A DNA stretch of 64,000 nt, from positions 124,001-188,000 of the forward strand of contig NZ_QJRH01000070.1 of assembly GCF_003254545.1 (NCBI RefSeq). The letters are read 5' to 3'. Below the pieces are notes generated by a model. That model ran no database searches. It was not told the origin of the DNA and saw nothing but the letters and a program-made list of their open reading frames with translations. Source of the stretch: Flavobacterium tistrianum (GTDB lineage Bacteria; Bacteroidota; Bacteroidia; Flavobacteriales; Flavobacteriaceae). The position numbers and the translations under genes are program-made. Position 1 is the stretch's first letter. Each line of letters opens with the position of its first letter. Of the stretch, positions 43,801 through 51,619 are shown in pieces.

Positions 43801-44968
43801 TGTAACTTACAGATTCATTATTTCTATTATAAATTGTAATTCCGCCTCCCTCAGTTCCAAAATAGACATTCTGATTTTTATCAGCAATTATCGAACTTAT
43901 GACGTCAAAACTCATCGGAATCTTTTTCGAATTCTGATTGTAATTAGAGAAATTGACATTTGAAACATCCCAAAGATTTACGCCTTTGTAATAACAGCCA
44001 ATCCAGATAGAACCTTTTTTATCCATAAAAACCGACTTTACTTTGTCTATTCCGTTGGCATTATTGCTGTTATTGATTTTTTGAAGGCTTTTATCTTTCC
44101 CTAAAATGTAAATTCCGTCATAAGCGCCAACCCATAAAGAACCTTGATTATCAATTACTAAAGATCGAATGTCAGTATTGATTTCGCGGTATTTTTCAGC
44201 TGGCAAAAAAGAAACAAAAGCTTTTTCTTTTGGATTAAATTTTAAAAGGCCTTTGTTTTTTGTTCCCACCCACAAACTGCCGTCTTGGTCTTCAATAACC
44301 GATTGAACGTTTAACAAATCAGTTGTGTTTAACGGATAATTTTTAAAGAATAATTTTCCGTTCATTCGATTTGTGAGCTTGCACAAACCTTTTGTAGTTC
44401 CAATCCAGATTTGACCTTCTTTGGATTTTAAAATGCTTAAAATGTTATTGCTCGGAAGAGTAGAAACATCATCATCTGAATGAAAAACCGATGTAAATAA
44501 TCCTGTTTTTTTATTGTAAATGGTTAATCCTTTTGAAGTTCCAAACCACATTTCGCCGCCAATTTCGCGAATGCTCCAAACAGCATTATTGCTTATCGTA
44601 TGATTCGCTTTCGTATGAAGATATCTCGTAAAACGGTTTGAAACAGGATCATAACAGTTTAATCCATTATAAGTTCCGACCCAGATTTTTCCAGAATCGT
44701 CTTCTTCAATGGCTAAAATGTCATTGTTGCTGATCGAAAATTTATCTGCGGCATCGTTCCTAAAAATCGTAAAACGGCTTCCATCATATTTATTTAGACC
44801 ATCACGTGTGCCAAACCACATCTGCCCAAATTTATCCTGATGAATGGCAATGACAGAACTCTGCGAAAGCCCATCGGTCGTAGAAAAATTTTTAAGACGA
44901 TATTTATTTTGGGAAAAGATATTTCCGAAAATAAATATAATTGCGAGGAAAGCTATTTTATGTTTCAT
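40877..44968 (-). CDS. Hybrid two-component system regulator (HTCS)
   Basis: 1363 residues from the ATG at 44968, which begins a signal peptide (MKHKIAFLAIIFIFGNIFSQ). An extra 18 residues are open upstream. The periplasmic sensor is two seven-bladed propellers built of repeats like GTRDGLNKYDGSRF and IWVGTYNGLNCYD, then a Y_Y_Y domain (YRLTGLENNW). A membrane span lies near residue 790. The kinase core has FFTNISHEFRTPLTLILGP (His near 843), then a receiver with the aspartate in LIISDVIMPEM (near 1155), and a C-terminal AraC domain. It should sense a glycan breakdown product and activate the susC-susD-GH88-GH2 genes. Confidence 0.95.
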   Translation of the reverse strand: MKHKIAFLAIIFIFGNIFSQNKYRLKNFSTTDGLSQSSVIAIHQDKFGQMWFGTRDGLNKYDGSRFTIFRNDAADKFSISNNDILAIEEDDSGKIWVGTYNGLNCYDPVSNRFTRYLHTKANHTISNNAVWSIREIGGEMWFGTSKGLTIYNKKTGLFTSVFHSDDDVSTLPSNNILSILKSKEGQIWIGTTKGLCKLTNRMNGKLFFKNYPLNTTDLLNVQSVIEDQDGSLWVGTKNKGLLKFNPKEKAFVSFLPAEKYREINTDIRSLVIDNQGSLWVGAYDGIYILGKDKSLQKINNSNNANGIDKVKSVFMDKKGSIWIGCYYKGVNLWDVSNVNFSNYNQNSKKIPMSFDVISSIIADKNQNVYFGTEGGGITIYNRNNESVSYINSKTGQTNKNDIKAMCLSDDHILWIGTFSKGLSVYNTISKRIEDNRISSDLTELLKDSGVYTLKTEGSILWIGTFGKGLIRYNTITKTFDAIGNDNTKPVFLTNNILRTILVDKQNFLWVGTQNGLNRIPLKNFNPQKYAIQHFFYDHSTVSGDDILTLFQDSQNKIWVGTKAKGLHYFDGKKFNRINLRIGNTVITSIHSILEDDDKNLWISTNQGIIKYSTIKKSIVIYDQKDGLASNEFNDNSALKLSSNQFYFGSPSGATFFDATKISLNKYAPQVLITNLKIKNETVHAHDKDGILEQSIGFTKTITLDYDKANFSISYAIPNYIRSKNNQYSYRLTGLENNWTTTKNSEANFAIQNPGTYTFEVRGANNDGVWNQNPTTLTVIVNPAPWRSIWAFMLYGIVIGLGLYGLIWIMKSKARLKQKLELEYLETQRIEENNKLKLDFFTNISHEFRTPLTLILGPLQQILADYNGTNEMYKKLLVIESSANHLLSLINRLMDFRKLENHQVTLESANGNIVKFTKEIFLSFIEYAKDGGYDYEFETENEEILVYFDRYKLERVFYNLISNAFRYTPKGGSIKIKINHDQQNLFIAVEDSGVGIAEEHIDKIFDLFFEVPTHNQVQKNYNKGTGIGLSIVKNIVELHKGKIDVTNKNTGGVIFKVTLPLGREHLLDSEIIPDFKISDDIEQYQAQLEPSEVIENEDIEDLIVNEEKQTILIVEDHKVLRKFMKNLLKKDYNIIEAENGKIALEKALKFVPNLIISDVIMPEMVGTELCSKIKENIKTSHIPVILLTSRSSLVYKFEGLESGADDYISKPFNLMEFRLRVKNLLNTTERLKIKFSSEDSFIPSEITVSSLDEELLKKAFKIVEENISNEQFDIPFFCSELGVSRTMLFLKIKAWTNCTPNEFIHEIRLKRAAQLLEQNKLTVSEISYKVGFNNPKYFSKCFQKKYGETPSQYADKFYKSSVVI

Positions 44969-44987
44969 AGCGTTTATTTTTTTAGGT

Positions 44988-45068
44988 TCAAAGTTGCAAA
45001 GGAGCAGAGGTGCAAAGGTCAAGCAAAGAGAAACTTTGCACCTTTGTACCTTTGAGCCTTTGTACCTA
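44988..45068. repeat. Inverted repeat of CAAAGGTGCAAAGG type
   Basis: GGTTCAAAGTTGCAAAGG on the left and CCTTTGTACCTTTGAGCC on the right mirror each other around AAGCAAAGAGAAAC. It fills the gap between the beta-helix gene and the regulator, starting directly after the beta-helix stop codon. Confidence 0.7.
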
Positions 45069-46694
45069 TTTCAAGCGTTTTTTTAATTGATAGTCATACA
45101 ATGACGGAATCTTCTCAATTGGCATATTCAAAAATTCAATATATGGATCAATGTCGTATTTAATTTCAAATTTTGTATTTCCGTGAACGCCAATTATTCT
45201 GGCAAAAGCGCCATCTTTCATTCCGTACAATAAAACTGGTTTTGATGCGTCTGGATTTTCAACCTGTACATTTAAATTCCAAAAAGTGCTGAAAGGTCCA
45301 TGAGAAGGTTTCCAGTAATCGGCACCTCCGCCTCCAAATAAAGCACAACTATTATTTTTATCAGCTTTTAAATGAACCTTGATATTGTCGAACAAATTTT
45401 GATGATTGGCACCTGAATGTTGATCCAAAACAGGATCTGTAAATATCTCGCAGTTCTGATACACGTTTTTAGTCGCAAAAGTGTTGAAACTTAAAGGATG
45501 AACAGCCGAATTATAGATTTTCAGATTCTTGACCAAAATATTATGCACACCGCCTAAAGTTACGGTGTAATGAGCCAAATGTGGTCCATCGGTTGTAATA
45601 TCCTGAATGGTTATATTGGATACTTCTTCGGCTAGAATGCCACTGTCAGCATTGGTTATTTTGACATCTTTAACCCAGCTGTTGAACAATCGAGTTAAGA
45701 ATATACCATTATTTCCAGGTTCAACATGATGCGCCACTCTCGGAATATCAGGAAAAGTAAAGCGAAGATGTTCGATTCCGACTTCGTTTAAATGTTTCCA
45801 TTCTACCAATTGCGCCTGATAACTTGGTTTTATAGCAATGGTTAAAGGCGTTTTTAAAGTGATTTTTGAACCCGAAATTTTAGTGATTTCGACCTGCTGT
45901 CTCACAATTGGAAGTTTTGGAAATTTCCAGTGATGCGAACCTGGTTTTACTTTAGCGCCTTGATATAAATCTTTGATGATTTCGCCATTTTCGCCATCTT
46001 TATTAAACAATTGCAATTCAACAACATCGCCAACTTTCAATCCTTTTACATCAGAAACCGTAATGACATGTTCGCCCATTTTGCCTGAACTTACCTTCGC
46101 CAACGGATTAGATTCTGGTTCGTATTTATCCAAATACGATTTTACGCGTTCGCCCGGAACCTGAGTCCAAATAAAACCACCAGACCATGCATATTGCGAA
46201 AAAGGCAAATCAATATTATTTTCTGGTTCACGCTGTCTTTTGTCGAAAGTGGTTAAGTATTCGCGAAGCTCAGCCAAAACCTCCGAATCTTTAAGATACA
46301 TCATGGGTCTTGGACAATAGATTTCGGTTCCGTTTTCGGTAGATCCAGCGCCTCGAAGTACAAAATTGCTTCTTTCGATATAAAGAATTTCACTTAAAAT
46401 AATGCGCCCTGCAGGCAATTGCAGAATTACATTGCTTTCAACAGCGTTCGCAGCTTTAAAAGCTTTTAAAAGCGCTTTTGAATCGTCTAAATTATCATTG
46501 GCTTTTACGCCAAAATCTGCTGCATTTATAATTTTTCCGTTAGCTTCAGGAATCGGACTTTCGCCGAAGTGATATCCTGCGTAACTAAAATCTGGAATAT
46601 AATTGGTTTTCGAAGTAATAATTTGGGGTATTTCCTGCGCCAGTAAAGTGTTTATAAAAAAGCCACAGGATATAAGAATGGCTTGGCGAATCAT
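45066..46694 (-). CDS. Secreted right-handed beta-helix protein, candidate polysaccharide lyase or glycosidase
   Basis: 542 residues with signal peptide (ending LLAQ, residue 20). The start of the fold is a pectate-lyase-superfamily pattern: INAADFGVKANDNLDDSKAL then VILQLPAGRIILSEIL and FVLRGAGSTENGTEIY. Later repeats (DVKITNADSGILAEEVSNIT, NILVKNLKIYNSAVHPLSF, YQNCEIFTDPVLDQHSGANH) continue the coils. An inserted domain of about 100 residues lies near 170-290. Catalytic residues cannot be assigned. It lies between the HTCS and uxuA, and GH88 in the same locus needs a lyase to make its substrate, which makes this the best lyase candidate in the window. Confidence 0.7.
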   Translation of the reverse strand: MIRQAILISCGFFINTLLAQEIPQIITSKTNYIPDFSYAGYHFGESPIPEANGKIINAADFGVKANDNLDDSKALLKAFKAANAVESNVILQLPAGRIILSEILYIERSNFVLRGAGSTENGTEIYCPRPMMYLKDSEVLAELREYLTTFDKRQREPENNIDLPFSQYAWSGGFIWTQVPGERVKSYLDKYEPESNPLAKVSSGKMGEHVITVSDVKGLKVGDVVELQLFNKDGENGEIIKDLYQGAKVKPGSHHWKFPKLPIVRQQVEITKISGSKITLKTPLTIAIKPSYQAQLVEWKHLNEVGIEHLRFTFPDIPRVAHHVEPGNNGIFLTRLFNSWVKDVKITNADSGILAEEVSNITIQDITTDGPHLAHYTVTLGGVHNILVKNLKIYNSAVHPLSFNTFATKNVYQNCEIFTDPVLDQHSGANHQNLFDNIKVHLKADKNNSCALFGGGGADYWKPSHGPFSTFWNLNVQVENPDASKPVLLYGMKDGAFARIIGVHGNTKFEIKYDIDPYIEFLNMPIEKIPSLYDYQLKKRLK

Positions 46695-46778
46695 GGTTTT
46701 GTGGTTTTTGTGGTTAGTTAGTTTTTTTGTTTTTGCCGCTAAGGCGCTAAGATTTTTTTAAACTTTGTGTTTTTAATC

Positions 46779-46870
46779 TCGCAAAGTCGCGAAGTCGCAA
46801 AGTTTTTTTTGTTTCACGCATTGTAAGTCTTGATGAGAACTTTGTCAAAGTTTTAAACTTTGACAAAGTT
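46779..46870. repeat. Repeat cluster: CTCGCAAAGTCGCGAAG unit and a perfect AACTTTGTCAAAG palindrome
   Basis: 46779-46808 is a one-armed copy of the 25067-25202 element. 46838-46870 is a perfect palindrome (AACTTTGTCAAAGTTT mirrored). An ACTTTGACAAAGTT remnant is also found near 53925. All lie between uxuA and the beta-helix gene. Confidence 0.7.
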
Positions 46871-46920
46871 GAACCTTCATTAAAAAAAATCACATCTTCG
46901 CGCCTTGGTGGCAAAAACAA

Positions 46921-48105
46921 TTATAAAGATCGTTTGATCCCTATTTCAAGTCCTCGCAATTCTGCCAAGCCTCTTAAACGGCCAATTGCAGAATAACCCG
47001 GATTTGTTTTTTTCTTTAAATCATCCAGCATTTGATGTCCGTGATCAGGACGCATTGGCAAAGTGCTGTTGTTTCTTTTCTCAACTTCTAAAATTGCTTT
47101 TACAACTTCGTACATATCAACATCGCCTTCCAAATGGTTTGCTTCATAGAAACTTCCTTCTTCATCGCGTTGCGTACTTCTTAAATGGATAAAATTCATT
47201 TTATCGCCATGACGCCTTACAATTCCTGGCAAATCATTATCGGCGCGAACACCGTAAGAACCTGTACACATTGTAAATCCATTTGATTTTGAGGGAGCAG
47301 CATTCATTAATTCCATTAAATCTTCTTCTGTACTAACCACTCTAGGCAAGCCTAAAATCGGGTAGGGAGGATCGTCTGGATGAATCGCCATCAAAACGCC
47401 TTTGCTTTCAGCAACTGGAATAATTTCTTTTAAAAAGTGAAACAGATTATTCTTTAAAGCCTGTCTGTCAATATGATTGTAAGCGCTTAAGGTTACCAAG
47501 AAATCTTCAACAGTGTAAGCTTCTTCAGCACCTGGAAGTCCAGCCAAAATATTTTGCTGTAATTTTACTTTATCTTCTGCAGTCATGGCTTCAAAATAGC
47601 TTTTTGCTTTTTGTTTTTGTTCGTCAGAATATTCGTTTTCTGCGCCTGGTCTTTTCAAAATAAACAATTCAAAAGCAGCAAAAGCATTGATATCAAAACG
47701 TAAAGCTTTAGAACCGTCCTCAACTGTATAAGACAAATCAGTTCTTGACCAATCTAAAACAGGCATAAAGTTGTAGCAAACGCATTTAATGCCGCATAAA
47801 GCCAGATTGCGAATGCTTTCTTTATAATTTTCAATGTATTGCAAATAATTTCCAGTCTGTTTTTTAATGTCTTCATGAACCGGAATACTTTCTACAACCG
47901 ACCAAGTCAAACCCGAAGCTCCTTTTTTAGGATCTCCGTTTTCGTGTTCGATTTCGACTTTTCGTTTAATGATTTCGTCAATGTTCCAAACCTCTCCATT
48001 TGGAATATGATGTAAAGCCGTTACAATTCCAGTTGCGCCAGTTTGTTTGATATCTTGTAAAGAAACAGGATCATTTGGTCCGAACCATCTTAATGTTTGT
48101 TCCAT
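46921..48105 (-). CDS. uxuA: D-mannonate dehydratase UxuA
   Basis: 394 residues, the length of UxuA. It starts [20 protein letters not shown] and has [65 protein letters not shown] and [13 protein letters not shown], the conserved metal-binding and catalytic blocks of the family. It dehydrates D-mannonate to 2-keto-3-deoxygluconate (KDG). The preceding gene makes mannonate and the aldolase gene serves the step after KDG phosphorylation. An inverted repeat lies between it and the SDR gene. Confidence 0.96.
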   Translation of the reverse strand: MEQTLRWFGPNDPVSLQDIKQTGATGIVTALHHIPNGEVWNIDEIIKRKVEIEHENGDPKKGASGLTWSVVESIPVHEDIKKQTGNYLQYIENYKESIRNLALCGIKCVCYNFMPVLDWSRTDLSYTVEDGSKALRFDINAFAAFELFILKRPGAENEYSDEQKQKAKSYFEAMTAEDKVKLQQNILAGLPGAEEAYTVEDFLVTLSAYNHIDRQALKNNLFHFLKEIIPVAESKGVLMAIHPDDPPYPILGLPRVVSTEEDLMELMNAAPSKSNGFTMCTGSYGVRADNDLPGIVRRHGDKMNFIHLRSTQRDEEGSFYEANHLEGDVDMYEVVKAILEVEKRNNSTLPMRPDHGHQMLDDLKKKTNPGYSAIGRLRGLAELRGLEIGIKRSL

Positions 48106-48127
48106 TTTTTATGTTTTTGTTTTATTT

Positions 48128-48216
48128 CCTGCAAGGTTTCCAAAACCTTGTAGGTCTGAATTTTAATTTATAAGTATCTATAATTTATACCTACAAGGTT
48201 TTGGAAACCTCGCAGG
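48128..48216. repeat. Inverted repeat, 28-bp arms, between uxuA and the SDR gene
   Basis: Arms 48128-48155 and 48189-48216 are complementary with one mismatch. Each arm itself contains a palindrome (AGGTTTCCAAAACCT). It would fold in the operon transcript and may attenuate or protect it. Confidence 0.85.
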
Positions 48217-48233
48217 AGAAGTTGGACTAACTC

Positions 48234-49046
48234 TTAAATACTTGTTGCGGCAAATCCGCCGTCAACTTTTAAGATTGTTCCCGTTACGAATTTTGACATG
48301 TCGCTGCATAAAAATAAAAGCGCACCGTCAATATCTTCTGGAGTTCCAAATCTTCCCATTGGCGTATGATCTATGATTTTTTCGCCTCTTGGAGTCAGTT
48401 TTCCTTCTGGAGTCAATAGCAAAGCACGATTTTGTTCGCCAATAAAAAAGCCTGGAGAAATAGCGTTTACACGAATTCCTTCACCGTATTTTTGAGCCAA
48501 TTCAACCGCCATCCATTGTGTGAAATTATCAATCGCAGCTTTAGAAGCCGAATAACCTACAACTCTCGTTAAAGGTCTTTGTGCCGATGCCGATGAAATG
48601 TTGATGATATTTCCTGATTTCTGTTTTGCAAAAAGTTCAGCAAAAACCTGAGTTGGAAGCATAGTTCCTATAATGTTCAAATCGATAACTTTTTGCAGAT
48701 CATCGCTTTTCATATCATAAACAGCTTGATCTGGCTGAATCGTTGCGCCGGGCATATTTCCGCCAGCGGCATTAATTAGAATATCAAGACGTCCGTATTT
48801 TTCAGCAATAAAATCTCTTACTTTTTCTACTTCTTCTTTATTTAAAACATTGGCCTGAACAGCAAAACCTTTTCCGCCGTTTGCCTCGATTGCTTTTACT
48901 GTGTTTTCAGCTTTTTCTAAAGATTGCGAAACGATTCCGACCACAACGCCTTGCTGTGCCAAAACATTTGCAAATCGACTTCCCAGAACACCAGCGCCAC
49001 CAGTTATTAATGCAATTTTTTCTTTTAGGTTGAATATTGAATCCAT
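48234..49046 (-). CDS. SDR-family D-mannonate oxidoreductase (fructuronate reductase)
   Basis: 270 residues, short-chain dehydrogenase. NAD(P) motif TGGAGVLGSRFA near residue 15, NAAG near 91, catalytic Ser-Tyr-Lys in SSASAQRPLTRVVGYSASK, and a C-terminal VTGTILKVDGGFAATS. It begins FNLKEKIALITGGAGVLG, the start typical of SDR-type mannonate oxidoreductases of Bacteroidota that replace UxuB. It reduces D-fructuronate to D-mannonate. The neighbours uxuA and eda support this over a KduD-like role. Exact activity is inferred from context. Confidence 0.85.
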   Translation of the reverse strand: MDSIFNLKEKIALITGGAGVLGSRFANVLAQQGVVVGIVSQSLEKAENTVKAIEANGGKGFAVQANVLNKEEVEKVRDFIAEKYGRLDILINAAGGNMPGATIQPDQAVYDMKSDDLQKVIDLNIIGTMLPTQVFAELFAKQKSGNIINISSASAQRPLTRVVGYSASKAAIDNFTQWMAVELAQKYGEGIRVNAISPGFFIGEQNRALLLTPEGKLTPRGEKIIDHTPMGRFGTPEDIDGALLFLCSDMSKFVTGTILKVDGGFAATSI

Positions 49047-49181
49047 TTTAATTTTTAATTTTCAATACTTTAAATTCCAAATTGGAAATAAAGTATATTT
49101 TTGTATAATTAATTTTTACTTTTTAATTAGTCTAATGAATTTAAACTGAGTTTTTGGAATTTGGGTTTTCAAATTTGGAAT

Positions 49182-49844
49182 TTATTTTCTGATAGTTTCT
49201 ATCAAATCCAAAACCCTTTTAGTTTCTTTTTCAATTGTTTCATAAGCACCGTATTCCATTACTTCTTTGCTAATTAATTTGCTTCCCATTCCAACAGCAG
49301 AAACACCAGCATTAAACCAAGATTCAATGCTTTCTCGTGTTGTATCAACACCTCCAGTTGGCATAAAAATTAAATCAGGAAAAACATCTCTGATACCGCT
49401 CATAAAGTCTGGTCCTAAAATATTTCCTGGAAAAAGTTTAATGAATTTTACTCCAGCATTTTCAGCAGCAATAATTTCAGTTGGCGTCATACAGCCGGGA
49501 GCGTACAAAACTTCTTTCGCAATTAAAAACGAAGCAATTTCAGGAACAAATCCTGGGCTTATAAAAAAATCTGCTCCTTCTAAATAATAAGTTTCTGCTT
49601 GCGCTAAATTTTTGATGGTTCCAATTCCTAAAAGCATTTCAGGCATTTCAGCATTTCTTACTTCGATCATTTTTTTGAAGTTTGAAAGTGCTTCTGGACC
49701 ACGGCTTGTATATTCTACAGCTCTAATTCCTGCATTGTAAAGTGTTTTTAAAACAGCAATACTTTTGCTTTCGTCAGCATTAAAATAGAGCGGAAGCATT
49801 CCTTGTTTTAAAATAACATCTATGGAATTCTGAATAGTACTCAT
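49182..49844 (-). CDS. eda: KDPG / 2-keto-4-hydroxyglutarate aldolase
   Basis: 220 residues of the class I KDPG aldolase fold. Blocks are GMLPLYFNADESKSIAVLKT, AVEYTSRGPEALSNF with the glutamate, ADFFISPGFVPEIA, and FIKLFPGNILGPDF with the Schiff-base lysine, then MPTGGVDTT. It splits KDPG to pyruvate and glyceraldehyde-3-phosphate, the last step of uronate breakdown. It overlaps the upstream YhcH-like gene by 4 bp (ATGA). KDG kinase is not in the window. Confidence 0.94.
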   Translation of the reverse strand: MSTIQNSIDVILKQGMLPLYFNADESKSIAVLKTLYNAGIRAVEYTSRGPEALSNFKKMIEVRNAEMPEMLLGIGTIKNLAQAETYYLEGADFFISPGFVPEIASFLIAKEVLYAPGCMTPTEIIAAENAGVKFIKLFPGNILGPDFMSGIRDVFPDLIFMPTGGVDTTRESIESWFNAGVSAVGMGSKLISKEVMEYGAYETIEKETKRVLDLIETIRK

Positions 49845-50296
49845 GATTCTATTTTTACTTTGATTACAATCTTTTTCAAAGGTCCGCTTCCAATCATGGC
49901 AGAATGAACATCTTCTGGAAACAGAATTGCAAATTGTTTTTCTTTTATTTCAAAAAACATATCGGGTTTGTCATGAAAGAAGCGAACATCTCTTTCGTCG
50001 CTGTAATCACCATTTGGACTGATGCATTTTTCTCTAGGTTTCCATGCAAATGTTTCCGGACCAATTATAGAAATTTGGATATCGATGTTTTTGTCGTGGC
50101 ACTCAAAACCTTTAATGCTTTCTTCTCTTGTGCTGCCTTCGCCAACAATTACAATTAATTTTAAACCTTCACCAATTTCGTAAGCTCCTTCTTCAAAATT
50201 GGCAATATCATTTTGGTTTACATAATCAAAAGCTTTTTTGAAATTTGGATGCAGACCATAGTATTTTGCTGCATTATGTAATGAGTCTATTATCAT
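49841..50296 (-). CDS. YhcH/YjgK/YiaL family protein
   Basis: 151 residues, a cupin-like beta-sandwich family. Family blocks are GAYEIGEGLKLIVIVGEGST, FECHDKNIDIQISIIGPETF, DVRFFHDKPDMFFEIKEKQF and FPEDVHSAMIGSGPLKKIVI. Members accompany sialic acid, gulonate and uronate genes; proposed roles are sugar anomerase-like or binding. It is the first gene of the operon (then eda, SDR, uxuA) with the promoter and operator 70 bp upstream. A substrate cannot be named. Confidence 0.9.
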   Translation of the reverse strand: MIIDSLHNAAKYYGLHPNFKKAFDYVNQNDIANFEEGAYEIGEGLKLIVIVGEGSTREESIKGFECHDKNIDIQISIIGPETFAWKPREKCISPNGDYSDERDVRFFHDKPDMFFEIKEKQFAILFPEDVHSAMIGSGPLKKIVIKVKIES

Positions 50297-50313
50297 TTTG
50301 TACGGTTTTTATT

Positions 50314-50342
50314 TTGGTTTTTTAATGTTATGTGTATATTTG
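50314..50342 (+). promoter_or_regulatory. Promoter of the LacI-type gene
   Basis: TTG at 50314-50316, an 18-base spacer, TATATTTG at 50335-50342. It fits the TTG/TAnnTTTG consensus. Start point near 50348, inside the operator, leaving a leader of about 110 nt. Confidence 0.55.
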
Positions 50343-50343
50343 C

Positions 50344-50355
50344 GTGTGCGTACAC
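50344..50355. promoter_or_regulatory. LacI-type operator in the uxu divergent region
   Basis: GTGTGCGTACAC is palindromic at 10 of 12 positions with a central CG, the usual design of LacI-family operators. It lies at the start points of both the plus and minus promoters, where bound repressor would block both. Confidence 0.65.
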
Positions 50356-50364
50356 GGTATTTTA

Positions 50365-50394
50365 CAAATGTATGCAAAAAGTGATGCAAAACAA
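50365..50394 (-). promoter_or_regulatory. Promoter of the yhcH-eda-SDR-uxuA operon
   Basis: On the minus strand TTG (50394-50392), a spacer of exactly 19 bases and TACATTTG (50372-50365) match the consensus fully. Transcription would start near 50359 and read through the operator at 50344-50355. Confidence 0.7.
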
Positions 50395-50456
50395 CTTATT
50401 TTTAATAAAATAAATTAATTTTACCCGACTGCTTTTATATTTTTAACTTAAAAAGA

Positions 50457-51488
50457 ATCAATATCATAACAATTAAAAAGATTGCCGAATTAGCTAATGT
50501 CTCTGCTGGAACAGTGGATAGGATTATACACAAACGCGGACAAGTGGCTCAGGAAACCGTTGACAAGGTTAACGCGATTATTGAAGAATTTGGCTATACG
50601 CGAAATATTCTGGCAAGTAATCTAGCGCTGAACAAGAAATTTCATTTTGCTGTTTTTCTTCCAAAATCTGAAACTTTAGAATATTGGAAAAGTCAGGCAG
50701 AAGGTATTGAAAAAGCGGCTTTGGAGTTTAGCAAATTCGGAATTGTTCTAGACTACTTTTTTTACGATTACAATTTGGTGTCTTTTAAAGAAACGGTGCA
50801 GAAAGTGATGCAGTTTGATTGTGATGGTTTATTATTTGCTCCAATTTTTTATGATGATTCGGTTCGGTTTTTAAAAGAATACAAAAAGAAAAATATTCCA
50901 GTTGTGATGATCGATTCAAATATTTCTGAAGAAAACCAGCATGCTTATGTAGGGCAAGATGCTTTTCAGAGTGGTTATTTGGCGGGAAGGTTAATCAGTT
51001 TTGCTGTGAAAAATGAAAGGCAGGTTTTGATTTTTAAAATAACGCGAGAAATAGAAAGCACTTCTGTCTACCAACAACGCATTAAAGGATTTTACTCGTA
51101 TTTTGAAGATCATAACGAATTGACCAACTTCAAGTTCTCAGAATTTACTTTAAAAGATTCTGGAATAGATCAATTGAGTTTGGAAATGTTTTCGGGAGTA
51201 AACAGTGTTTTTGTGCCTAATTCCAGAGCTTATATTGTGGCTGAGTTTTTAAACAAAAACAATATAAAAGGTGTTCGAATTATCGGTTTTGATTTGCTGA
51301 AGGAGAATATCGAATACCTTAACAAAGGCGTAATTGATTTTTTAATCAATCAAAGGCCTGAAGAGCAGGGATACTTAGGAATCAATTATTTGTATAAAAA
51401 ACTGGTGCTTCAAGAAGAAACAGAACGTACACATTATATTCCGCTGGAGATTATTTTGAAGGAGAATTATTTTCCTGCTAGAAGATAA
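50457..51488 (+). CDS. LacI-family transcriptional regulator with a non-standard start
   Basis: About 343 residues. The DNA-binding helix reads ITIKKIAELANVSAGTVDRI from 50466, and a periplasmic-binding-like effector domain follows (FHFAVFLPKSETLEYWK, VVMIDSNISEENQHAYVG, GYLAGRLI, IIGFDLLKENIEYLNKG). The first in-frame ATG, GTG or TTG is the GTG at 50514, inside the helix-turn-helix, which would destroy DNA binding. The frame is open back to 50409. ATC at 50457 (giving MNIITIKK) or a nearby ATA/ATT is the likely start. It is divergent from the uxu operon and should repress it until a uronate metabolite binds. Confidence 0.85.
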   Translation: MNIITIKKIAELANVSAGTVDRIIHKRGQVAQETVDKVNAIIEEFGYTRNILASNLALNKKFHFAVFLPKSETLEYWKSQAEGIEKAALEFSKFGIVLDYFFYDYNLVSFKETVQKVMQFDCDGLLFAPIFYDDSVRFLKEYKKKNIPVVMIDSNISEENQHAYVGQDAFQSGYLAGRLISFAVKNERQVLIFKITREIESTSVYQQRIKGFYSYFEDHNELTNFKFSEFTLKDSGIDQLSLEMFSGVNSVFVPNSRAYIVAEFLNKNNIKGVRIIGFDLLKENIEYLNKGVIDFLINQRPEEQGYLGINYLYKKLVLQEETERTHYIPLEIILKENYFPARR

Positions 51489-51502
51489 ATGCATTTCAAA
51501 CA

Positions 51503-51577
51503 TAGCCCGTGGTTTCAACCACGGGAACACAATGCATAATATCAATTCGTTTCCCGTGGTTGAAACCACGGGCTATA
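51503..51577. repeat. Perfect 26-bp inverted repeat behind the LacI-type gene
   Basis: Arms 51503-51528 and 51552-51577 are exact complements with a 23-nt loop. Each arm contains the smaller palindrome CCCGTGGTTTCAACCACGGG. It lies between the convergent LacI-type and DUF4861 genes and probably ends both transcripts. Confidence 0.88.
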
Positions 51578-51619
51578 TAAAAAAAACTTTGCATCTTAGC
51601 GTCTTAGCAGCAAAAAAAA

